Source of the DNA: CAZXWK01 sp964644675
GTDB lineage: Bacteria > Actinomycetota > Coriobacteriia > Anaerosomatales > JAAXUF01
Assembly (NCBI GenBank): GCA_964644675.1
Contig: CAZXWK010000022.1
Coordinates: 1 to 35,773 of the forward strand
Direction: 5' to 3'
DNA: 35,773 bases
The translations under genes and the position numbers were made by a program. Under the pieces are notes generated by a model. The model worked only from the letters and a program-made list of their open reading frames with translations. It ran no database searches and was not told where the DNA came from. The first letter of the stretch is position 1; the number at the start of each line of letters is the position of its first letter. Positions 16,337 through 23,016 of the stretch are shown here, one piece after another.

Positions 16337-17560
16337 TCACTGGTAGCGGAGTGCTTCGATCGGGTCGAGCTTCGCGGCGCGGCGCGCCGGGTAGTAGCCG
16401 AACACGATGCCGATCGCCATCGAGACGCCGACGGCAAGCACCACCGAGAAGAGGCTCACGGTGGTGGTGTAGCTCGAGAACGCCGAGATGGCCGTCGCGA
16501 TCGCCCAGCCCAGCGCGATGCCGATGACGCCGCCGATCACCGTCAGCGCGACCGACTCGGCAAGGAACTGCGACGTGAGGTCGGACCGGGTCGCCCCGAG
16601 CGCTTTGCGCAGGCCGATCTCGCGGATCCGCTCGGTGACGGTCGTCAGCATCATGTTCATGATCCCGATGCCGCCGACCAACAGCGAGATGCCGGCGATC
16701 GAGCCGAGCAGCAGCGTGAGCGTGTTGGTGACGGTGCTCAGGGTCGAGGCGAGGTCCGCCTGGTTCATGATCCGGAAGTCGGCGCTGCTCGAATCGTTGA
16801 TGCCGTGCCGCGCGAGCAGCAGCGCGTCCATGTCGTTCTCGACCTGCGTCATGACGTCCTGGCTGGTCGCCTCGACGTAGATCATGCTGACGCCGGTGGC
16901 GCTCGACAGGTGACCCGTGAAGGTCGCATACGGGACGTACGCGGCGTCGTCGGAGTTGGTCATGCCGTTGCCGCCCTTGGACGCCGTCACGCCGATGACC
17001 TTGAACGGCTGGCCCGAGATGCGCATCTTCTGGCCGATGGCCGCGTCCGCCGTGCCGAACAGCGTCTCGGCGGTCGTCGGGCCGAGCACCACGACTCGGG
17101 CGCCGCCCTTGGCCTGGCTGTCGGTGAACCAGCTCCCGACCTGCATGGTGACGTTGCGGATCTCGGGGTACTCCACGGTCGTGCCGGTCACCGAGACGTT
17201 GGTGTTGCTTGCCTCGGCGGAGACCTGGTACTGGCCCGAAGTCGTCTGCGCGACGCGCTTGACGCCCGAGACCTGCGAGCCGATCGCGGTGACGTCCTCC
17301 ATGGTGAGGGACTTGGTGTTCGCGCCGAAGCCGCCACCGCCGATCTGCCGGCTCATCTGGCCGCCGGGAGTGACCATGAGCAGGTTCGCGCCCATCGACG
17401 AGATGTTCGATTCGATCGACGTCTTGGTCCCCTGCCCGAAGGCCACCATGACGATGACCGAGGTGATGCCGACGACGATGCCCAGGATCGTGAGGAACGA
17501 GCGCGCCTTGTTCGAGGTGAGCGAGAGGAACGTCTCGGCGAGGAGGTCTCGGATGCTCAT
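16337..17560 (-). CDS. MacB/FtsX-type ABC transporter permease
   Basis: 407 residues, the size of a stand-alone MacB-type permease. One membrane helix at about 20-40 (SFLTILGIVVGITSVIVMVAF), a MacB_PCD extracytoplasmic domain of about 230 residues containing GTTVEYPEIRN and VVVLGPTTAETLFG, then three C-terminal helices of the FtsX domain with GGIGIMNMMLTTVTERIREIGLRKALGA. These permeases do not form a channel but transmit ATP-driven movement to the periplasmic adaptor. The start overlaps the ATPase stop by ATGA. Substrate unknown; peptide antibiotics, lipids or lipoproteins are typical for the family. Confidence 0.92.
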   Translation of the reverse strand: MSIRDLLAETFLSLTSNKARSFLTILGIVVGITSVIVMVAFGQGTKTSIESNISSMGANLLMVTPGGQMSRQIGGGGFGANTKSLTMEDVTAIGSQVSGVKRVAQTTSGQYQVSAEASNTNVSVTGTTVEYPEIRNVTMQVGSWFTDSQAKGGARVVVLGPTTAETLFGTADAAIGQKMRISGQPFKVIGVTASKGGNGMTNSDDAAYVPYATFTGHLSSATGVSMIYVEATSQDVMTQVENDMDALLLARHGINDSSSADFRIMNQADLASTLSTVTNTLTLLLGSIAGISLLVGGIGIMNMMLTTVTERIREIGLRKALGATRSDLTSQFLAESVALTVIGGVIGIALGWAIATAISAFSSYTTTVSLFSVVLAVGVSMAIGIVFGYYPARRAAKLDPIEALRYQ

Positions 17561-18252
17561 CGGTGGCCCGCCCCCTCTTCCTCGGTGATGCGTCCGTCTC
17601 GGATGTGGATGACCCGGTCGGCGTGCTCGGCGACCTCGGGCTCGTGCGTGATGAGGACGATGGTGCGGCCCTCGTCTCGCAGCCCCTTGAAGGTCGAGAG
17701 GATGTGGTCGCCCGTGACGGTGTCGAGGTTGCCGGTCGGCTCGTCGGCGAGGATCAGCGTCGGGTCGTTGATGAGCGCCCGCGCGATGGCGACGCGCTGC
17801 ATCTGACCGCCCGAGAGCTGGTTCGAGTGCTTGTGGTGCAGGTCCTCGGGTAGCCCGGCCGCCTCGAGCGCCTTGAGCGCCTTGGGCTCGCGGAGCTTCT
17901 CGGGGGTGCGCGAGTACACGAGCGGCAGCGTCACGTTGCGCATGACGGTCGCCCGCGGCAGCAGGTTGAACGACTGGAAGACGAAGCCGATCTCTCTCGA
18001 GCGCGCCTCGGCGAGCTCGCTCTCGTCGAGCGAGGAGACGTTCACACCGCGGATCTTGTACTCGCCGGCGGTCGGCGTGTCGAGCAGGCCGAGGAGGTTC
18101 ATGAGCGTCGACTTGCCGCTCCCGGACGGGCCCATGATCGCGAGGAACTCGCCCTCCTCGACGCTGAGCGACACGCCGCTGAGCGCGGTGAAGTAGGTGT
18201 CACCCGTCACGTACGTCTTGTAGAGGTCGTTGACCTCGAGGATCGCGGCCAT
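17557..18252 (-). CDS. MacB/LolD-type ABC transporter ATP-binding protein
   Basis: 231 residues. Walker A GPSGSGKST, LolD/MacB-type IGFVFQSFNLLPRATVMRNV, signature LSGGQMQRVAIARAL, Walker B LILADEPTGNLD and the H-loop ITHEPEVA are all intact. It energises the FtsX-type permease. Its ATG overlaps the stop of the adaptor gene by one base (TGATG), and its stop overlaps the permease start by four, so the three genes are translationally coupled. Confidence 0.95.
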   Translation of the reverse strand: MAAILEVNDLYKTYVTGDTYFTALSGVSLSVEEGEFLAIMGPSGSGKSTLMNLLGLLDTPTAGEYKIRGVNVSSLDESELAEARSREIGFVFQSFNLLPRATVMRNVTLPLVYSRTPEKLREPKALKALEAAGLPEDLHHKHSNQLSGGQMQRVAIARALINDPTLILADEPTGNLDTVTGDHILSTFKGLRDEGRTIVLITHEPEVAEHADRVIHIRDGRITEEEGAGHR

Positions 18253-19673
18253 CAGTTGCCCCCGGGGCCGCCGCCGGCAGGAGGTCCGCCGCCGCCCATC
18301 ATGAAGGCGCCGCCGCCACGGTCGCTGCTCGAGCTCGAGGACGAGGACGCGGTGCTCGTCGAGCCGGTCACGACGACCGCGCCCTGCGTCAGCCCGCTCT
18401 TGATCTCGGTGTAGGAGTCGTCGGACATGCCGGTCGTCACGGTGACCTGCTGCATCCGGCCGTTCTGTCCCATCACCTGCACGTATTTGGTGTCGCCCTG
18501 CGTCTTGACCGCCGCGTTGGGCACGAGCAGCGCGCCGCTGACCGAGGCGGTCTCGATGTCGGCCGTCGCGGTCATGTCGGGCTTGAGCCGAGCGTCCTGC
18601 TCGTGGAGCTTGAGATCGACGTCGTAGCTCACGACACCGGACGAGCTCGTGCCGTTGGGCGAGATCGCGGTCACCGAGCCGGTGAAGGCCCTGTCCGGCA
18701 ACGCGTCGACCGTGATCGTCGCGTCCTGCCCGATCACGAGGTCGGTGACGTCCACCTCGCTCACGGACACCGTCACCTTGAGCGTGGAGAGGTCCGAGAT
18801 CGTGATGGCGCTGCCCGAGCCGCTCGATGAAGAGCTCGACCCGCTCGACGAGGTACCGCCCGAGGAGGCTCCGCCCGCCGCCGACGCCGCGCCGCCCGAG
18901 CTCGAGGAGCTGGTCGTCCCGGCGTTGACCTCCGATCCCACCGAGATCGGCAGCGCGGTCACGACGCCGTCGATCGGCGCAGTGACCACCGTGTCCTTGG
19001 AGTCCTGGACGGCGTCGTTGTAGTTCTGCTGCGCGGTCGCGTAGTTCGCCTGCGCGGCCTGCACGCCGATCTCCGCGGTGTCCACGCTGTTCTGTGCCGA
19101 AGACACGGACTTGGACGCGCCGGCGACCTTGCGCTTGGCGATGGTGACGTCGTTCGCGTGGTTGGGCGCCGTCGCCGGCTGGCTCTCCAAGTTCGCGAGG
19201 TTCTGCTTCGCTTGGATGAGCTCGGTCTTCGCCGCGTAGAGTTGGTTGTTGGCCTGCTGGAGCTGGCCCTTCGCCGAGGAGACGCTCTGCTTCGACTGCA
19301 GCAGCGACGCCTTGGCCTGCAGTACCTGAGCCTCGATCTCGGAGCTCGAGATCGTGTAGAGCTCCTGGCCCGCGGTGACCGTCGTGCCGACGCTCACGTA
19401 GAGCTCCTCGACCGTGCCGCTGATGGCGGGGCTGACCGACACCGAGTCGGCGACGACCGTGCTGCCGGTGCCCGAGACGGCGACAGTGAGGTCGCCGGTC
19501 TTCGCGACGCCGGTCGAGACCGACGAGGTCGCCGACGTCTTGGGCTTGAGGAGCGCGTATCCCGCGGCGGCCGCGACGAGCAGCACCAGCATGATGGCGG
19601 CGACGAGCGCCCAGCGGGTGCGCTTCTTGCGTGCCGCGGTGCGCGGTGCGGCGAGGGCGGTATCGGCGCTCAC
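18252..19673 (-). CDS. MacA/HlyD-family adaptor protein with Ser/Gly-rich insertion
   Basis: 473 residues from a GTG start that overlaps the stop of a short leader ORF (GTGA). One N-terminal membrane helix (LVAAIMLVLLVAAAAGYALL), a lipoyl half-motif (SGTVEELYVSVGTTVTAGQ), a long alpha-hairpin coiled coil (about 110-225), the second lipoyl half (VVTAPIDGVVTALPISVGSEV), then a beta-barrel region. Two oddities: a Ser/Gly/Ala-rich insertion of about 45 residues (roughly 245-290) right after the second lipoyl half, and a Ser-rich then Gly/Pro-rich C-terminal tail. It is the extracytoplasmic partner of the MacB-like ABC pair encoded next. An actinobacterium has no conventional outer membrane, so it probably spans the envelope without a TolC partner. 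Confidence 0.88.
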   Translation of the reverse strand: MSADTALAAPRTAARKKRTRWALVAAIMLVLLVAAAAGYALLKPKTSATSSVSTGVAKTGDLTVAVSGTGSTVVADSVSVSPAISGTVEELYVSVGTTVTAGQELYTISSSEIEAQVLQAKASLLQSKQSVSSAKGQLQQANNQLYAAKTELIQAKQNLANLESQPATAPNHANDVTIAKRKVAGASKSVSSAQNSVDTAEIGVQAAQANYATAQQNYNDAVQDSKDTVVTAPIDGVVTALPISVGSEVNAGTTSSSSSGGAASAAGGASSGGTSSSGSSSSSSGSGSAITISDLSTLKVTVSVSEVDVTDLVIGQDATITVDALPDRAFTGSVTAISPNGTSSSGVVSYDVDLKLHEQDARLKPDMTATADIETASVSGALLVPNAAVKTQGDTKYVQVMGQNGRMQQVTVTTGMSDDSYTEIKSGLTQGAVVVTGSTSTASSSSSSSSDRGGGAFMMGGGGPPAGGGPGGN

Positions 19674-19735
19674 GAGAGCACCGCCTCACCGAGGGCGCGC
19701 GTCTCCGTCGCGCCGGGGGTCGGGATCAGGGTCAT
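19670..19735 (-). CDS. 21-residue leader ORF coupled to the adaptor gene
   Basis: An ATG at 19735 with a strong ribosome site (GAGGAG, 5 nt spacing) opens a 21-codon frame starting MTLIPTPG and ending GEAVLS. Its TGA overlaps the adaptor's GTG start (GTGA), in a different frame. The adaptor itself has only a poor ribosome site. Ribosomes finishing the leader would be well placed to reinitiate on the adaptor. Whether the peptide has a role is unknown; the layout suggests translational coupling, possibly with regulation. Confidence 0.5.
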   Translation of the reverse strand: MTLIPTPGATETRALGEAVLS

Positions 19736-19820
19736 GGCTCCTCCTCGGACAGGGTCTTCGGTCTACTGGTCGACCGTACCGCCGAGGAAGTCCGGGTTCG
19801 TCATGCCCAGGGATACAGTT

Positions 19821-19844
19821 GGCGTACTACCTGGGGAGTACGCC
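19821..19844. promoter_or_regulatory. Perfect dyad upstream of the exporter operon, candidate response-regulator site
   Basis: GGCGTACT-N8-AGTACGCC, a perfect 8-bp inverted repeat, about 86 nt before the leader ORF. Each half fits RGTACGYC, the same half-site seen twice before the histidine kinase gene. A TGTATC hexamer directly downstream on the minus strand and a TACGGT hexamer at 19778-19773 are both possible -10 elements. Confidence 0.55.
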
Positions 19845-19897
19845 GATTTCGCAGGCGAGCGCCGAGCGGGGCACGCGAGGCGTCAGGTGGCGGCGGC

Positions 19898-20584
19898 TCA
19901 GCTGCCGTTGGAGCCGGGCGCGACGAAGCCGCTCTCGTAGGCCAGCGCGACGAGCTGGGCGCGGTCGCGCGCCTCGAGCTTCATCATGATGCGGCTCACG
20001 TGCGTCTTGGCCGTCGCCGGGCTGATGTAGAGCTCCTGCGCGATCTCGGAGTTAGAGAGGCCCCGCGCCACGAGCACGAGGACCTCGCGCTCGCGTTCGG
20101 TGAGCTGATCGACGTGGCCGAGCGCGGGCGTGATATGAGCGGGGCGGCGTGCGAACTCGGCGATCAGGCGCCGAGTGACGCTTGGGGACAGGAGCGCGTC
20201 GCCGCCCGCGACGATGCGGATCGCCTCGAGGAGCGCGTCGGGCTCGGTGTCCTTCAGCAGGAAGCCACTCGCCCCCGCTCGGAGTGCCTGGTAGACGTAC
20301 TCATCGAGGTCGAACGTGGTCAGCACCAGAACTCGCGTGTTCGCCGTCGCAGGATCGCCCGCGATCGCGCGCGTCGCCTCGATGCCGTCCATCGTCGGCA
20401 TGCGGATGTCCATCAGCACCACGTCGGGGGCAAGCTCGCGCGCGAGCGCGACCGCCTCGGCACCGTCGGACGCCTCGCCGACCGCCTCGAGGTCGGCGGC
20501 CGAGTCCACCAGCACGTGAAATCCGCCGCGGACGAGCGCCTGGTCGTCGGCGACGAGCACGCGGATGGGCTTCTCGGCGGTCAC
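19898..20584 (-). CDS. NarL/FixJ-family response regulator
   Basis: 228 residues from a GTG start with GGGAGGGAGGA upstream. The receiver domain has acidic pocket D13-D14, phospho-acceptor D59 (VVLMDIRMP) and the conserved Lys in GFLLKDTEP. The C-terminal LuxR-type helix-turn-helix is typical: LTEREREVLVLVARGLSNSEIAQELYIS (quoted here as LTEREREVLVLVARG plus SNSEIAQELYIS), then TAKTHVSRIMMKL. Its start overlaps the kinase stop by GTGA. The exporter operon follows 160 nt downstream in the same direction, and shared half-sites suggest that it controls both units. Confidence 0.95.
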   Translation of the reverse strand: MTAEKPIRVLVADDQALVRGGFHVLVDSAADLEAVGEASDGAEAVALARELAPDVVLMDIRMPTMDGIEATRAIAGDPATANTRVLVLTTFDLDEYVYQALRAGASGFLLKDTEPDALLEAIRIVAGGDALLSPSVTRRLIAEFARRPAHITPALGHVDQLTEREREVLVLVARGLSNSEIAQELYISPATAKTHVSRIMMKLEARDRAQLVALAYESGFVAPGSNGS

Positions 20585-21834
20585 GAGTCCTCCCTCCCGG
20601 ACAGCGGAAGCCGGGCGCTCACGCGGAAGCCGCCGCCGTCGCGCGGTCCGGCCTCGAAGACGCCACCGAGCGCGGTCGTGCGCTCGCGCATGCCCGCGAG
20701 CCCGTGGCCCTCGGCGTGGCGCGCGACGTCGGGCGTGGCGCCGTCGTCCTCGACCGAGAGCGCGAGCACGTCGCCCTCGCGCAGGACGTCGACCCAGACC
20801 GAGCAGACCCCGGCGTGGCGCACGACGTTGGTGAGCGCTTCCTGGACGATGCGGTAGGCCGAGAACTCCACGACCGCGGGCACGTCCCCCAGGTCGCCGT
20901 CGATGTCGGTGTGCACGGTGAGGCCGGCGTCGGTGAGCGGCACCACGAGCTCGCCGAGACGCGCGAGGCCTGGCACAGGCGCGAGCGGCGCGTCGGGCTG
21001 CTCCTCGGTCGCGCGAAGGACGCCGAGCATCGCGCGCAGCTCGTCGAGGGCCTCCTTGCTGGTGCGGCGGATCGCCTCGAGCGAGCGGCGCGCCTCGGCG
21101 GGGTTGGAGTCGATGACGTGCGCGGCGGCGCCGGACTGCACCGCGATGATCGAGAGCGAGTGGGCGGTCACGTCGTGGAGCTCGCGCGCGATGCGCAGCC
21201 GCTCCTCATCCACGCGCCGGCGGGCTTCCTCGTCGCGCGTGCGCTCGGCCTCGAGCGCACGCTGCTCGACCTCGGCGACGTACGCGCGGCGGTTGCGGGT
21301 CGCGTCGCCGAGTGCGGCCGCGACCCCGTAGAACGCGACGATGCGCGCGAACTCGGCCCAGAACCGCGTGTCGCCGAACTCGGGCAGCGAGACACTCAGG
21401 GCGATCGTCGCCGAGACGAGCGCCGCGGTCACGAGCACGCGGCGTTCGCGCAAGGTCCCCACGGTGTAGAGCGCGATCAGCGGAGCGAGGAAGACGAGCG
21501 ACGGCGGGAGCCTCATGAGCTGCGTGGCCGCCGCGGCGATGCTCGTGACGAGCAGGACCGAGAGCGGGAAGCGCCGGCGCAGTGCGAGCGGCATGAACGA
21601 GACCGCCGTCATCGCGAAGACGCTCGGCGGGAGCTGCGGGGTCGGTCGGTCGACCGGGAACGCGTCCGGCGGCAGGCCACCGTGGTTGGGGCCGCGCTCG
21701 AACAGTGCGCGCTGCCCGAACAAGAACGCCCAGCCTGCGAGCGTCAGGGCGACCGCGCCCGCGAGGTCCTGCGCCCACACAGGGATGCGGGCGAGCCAGG
21801 AACCGGGCCGGGATGTCGGTGCCGTCAGTGCCAT
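20581..21834 (-). CDS. Sensor histidine kinase, HisKA_3 (NarX/DesK-like) type
   Basis: 417 residues. The N-terminal 175 residues hold about five membrane helices with only short external loops; one loop (residues about 44-70) is Pro-rich. A coiled-coil linker (AEVEQRALEAERTRDEEARR) leads to the HisKA_3 dimerisation box with phospho-acceptor H220 (RELHDVTAHSLSII). The HATPase_c domain shows EALTNVVRHA (N box), VEDDG and GHGLAGMRER. Such kinases often sense membrane or envelope stress and drive exporters, fitting the MacAB-like genes next door. There is no ribosome site; a TAGTAT hexamer 6 nt before the ATG implies a leaderless mRNA. Confidence 0.93.
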   Translation of the reverse strand: MALTAPTSRPGSWLARIPVWAQDLAGAVALTLAGWAFLFGQRALFERGPNHGGLPPDAFPVDRPTPQLPPSVFAMTAVSFMPLALRRRFPLSVLLVTSIAAAATQLMRLPPSLVFLAPLIALYTVGTLRERRVLVTAALVSATIALSVSLPEFGDTRFWAEFARIVAFYGVAAALGDATRNRRAYVAEVEQRALEAERTRDEEARRRVDEERLRIARELHDVTAHSLSIIAVQSGAAAHVIDSNPAEARRSLEAIRRTSKEALDELRAMLGVLRATEEQPDAPLAPVPGLARLGELVVPLTDAGLTVHTDIDGDLGDVPAVVEFSAYRIVQEALTNVVRHAGVCSVWVDVLREGDVLALSVEDDGATPDVARHAEGHGLAGMRERTTALGGVFEAGPRDGGGFRVSARLPLSGREDS

Positions 21835-21840
21835 GACCCG

Positions 21841-21846
21841 ATACTA
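21841..21846 (-). promoter_or_regulatory. -10 element of a leaderless histidine kinase promoter
   Basis: TAGTAT on the coding strand, then six bases (CGGGTC) and the ATG. This places the transcription start at or next to the start codon. No convincing -35 is visible, as expected for a promoter needing an activator; the RGTACGYC repeats lie about 39-64 bp upstream. Confidence 0.55.
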
Positions 21847-21880
21847 GCCGCTGGCGTGCGGTCGCGCATGAGCCCCAGGG

Positions 21881-21897
21881 AGTACGTCGGGTACGCC
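21881..21897. promoter_or_regulatory. Direct repeat of RGTACGYC before the histidine kinase
   Basis: AGTACGTC (21881-21888) and GGTACGCC (21890-21897) in the same orientation, 9 bp apart. Both match the half-sites of the dyad at 19821-19844, and the flanking CCCCAGG (21873 onward) resembles that site's spacer region. Likely response-regulator binding and autoregulation. Confidence 0.5.
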
Positions 21898-21923
21898 GCT
21901 CGGGGTAGCCGTCCGAACGGCGA

Positions 21924-22607
21924 CTACCTCGACCGCCCCACCGTGACGGTCACAAAGACGGTGTCATCTCGCACGGTCGCGGGGAACGTCGCGACGTCGG
22001 CGTTGGGGTGGTCGGTGGTGCCGTCGCGGACGTCGTAGCGCCAGCCGTGCCACGGGCAGACCAAGGTGTAGCCGTCGACGAACCCGTCGGAGAGCGGGCC
22101 GAAGGCGTGGCGGCACAGGTTCGAGAGCGCGAACACCTCGTCGCCGACGCGCGCCACCGCGAGGTCTCGCTTGCCGATCTTGACGTGGCGGACGCTCCCG
22201 GCCGGCAGGTCGGCGAGCCGGCAGACGGGCACATCGACGCTCGCGCCGGTCTCGGGCTCCTCGATGACGCCGATCAGCTCGGCACCGTCCTCGACCTCGT
22301 CGAGGATGAACAGCCCGCACCAGCACTTGCGCAGCGCCGCGAACTGGTCGAGGTAGAACGGGATGCACGGGCAGACGATCTTCGCGTCCTCTTTGGGGTC
22401 GCCGGTCCGGATCCGGCAGGGGCAGAACACGTCCCCATCGCGCTCGAGAATCTCGATCTCGCTCTCGAGCACCTCGTCGACGAAGTCCGTCTCGGTGTTG
22501 AACTTGTAGCCGAGCCGAGACGCGAACGGCCCCATGTACTCCTTGAGGTCGTCGATCGTGGTGCCTTCGGCGAAGACGCGGCGGACGGGGCGGGGCGCGT
22601 CGCTCAT
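21924..22607 (-). CDS. Ferredoxin:thioredoxin reductase catalytic domain fused to a Rieske [2Fe-2S] domain
   Basis: 227 residues; the ATG follows GGGGAGGG. Residues 1-105 match the FTR catalytic (beta) chain: C62-P-C64, C79-P-C81 and C95-W-C97, followed by GLFI. Plant FTR has CPC-x16-CPC-x8-CHC; here the spacings are 14 and 13, and the His next to the cluster (CHC) is replaced by Trp. Residues about 125-227 are a Rieske domain with C165-R-H167 and C184-PW-H187 (VCPWHGWRYD), of the ferredoxin/NirD-like type. FTR reduces disulfides with one-electron input through a [4Fe-4S] cluster; the Rieske domain could be a built-in electron donor. The glutaredoxin gene lies 10 nt upstream in the same unit and is a candidate substrate. 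Cytoplasmic: no signal peptide. Confidence 0.88.
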   Translation of the reverse strand: MSDAPRPVRRVFAEGTTIDDLKEYMGPFASRLGYKFNTETDFVDEVLESEIEILERDGDVFCPCRIRTGDPKEDAKIVCPCIPFYLDQFAALRKCWCGLFILDEVEDGAELIGVIEEPETGASVDVPVCRLADLPAGSVRHVKIGKRDLAVARVGDEVFALSNLCRHAFGPLSDGFVDGYTLVCPWHGWRYDVRDGTTDHPNADVATFPATVRDDTVFVTVTVGRSR

Positions 22608-22617
22608 CGACCCTCCC

Positions 22618-22881
22618 CTACAGGCCCAGGACCTGCGAGATGCGGCCCTTGTTGAAGCCCACGACGACTTCGTCGCCCGCAACGAGCACGGGGAACGACG
22701 TGCCACCGGACAGCCGCTTGACCTCCGCGACGGCCGCGCCCTTGGGGGTGGACTCGTCCGAGGTCTCGCCCTCGAGCAGGTCCACCTCGGTCAGCTCGTA
22801 GGCCACCTCGCTCTCGTCGAGGTACTTCTTGGTCATGCGGCAGTACGGGCACGTCGAGAGCGCGTAGAGGTGAACGTCCAT
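22618..22881 (-). CDS. Glutaredoxin-like protein (CPYC)
   Basis: 87 residues; a compact glutaredoxin/NrdH-type thioredoxin fold with the active-site motif C11-P-Y-C14 after a short first strand (MDVHLYALS). The cis-Pro region is GGTSFPVLVAGDEVVVGF, which ends in the GFNKGRI segment common in Grx-like redoxins. It exchanges disulfides in the cytoplasm. The ribosome site is GAGGAG. It is the first gene of a two-gene unit with the FTR-Rieske fusion, which suggests that the fusion reduces it. Confidence 0.92.
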   Translation of the reverse strand: MDVHLYALSTCPYCRMTKKYLDESEVAYELTEVDLLEGETSDESTPKGAAVAEVKRLSGGTSFPVLVAGDEVVVGFNKGRISQVLGL

Positions 22882-23016
22882 GTCGGCTCCTCGTTCGGGT
22901 CGCGACCGCGATGGCGAAGTCGCGCGCGGGTAAGCTCTTGAGGTGCAGTATTCCCGAACCGAACCCCTGAGCCGCGCTTGGGCGGCCTCATCCTGAGAGC
23001 TGGTGATCGAGCCTTC

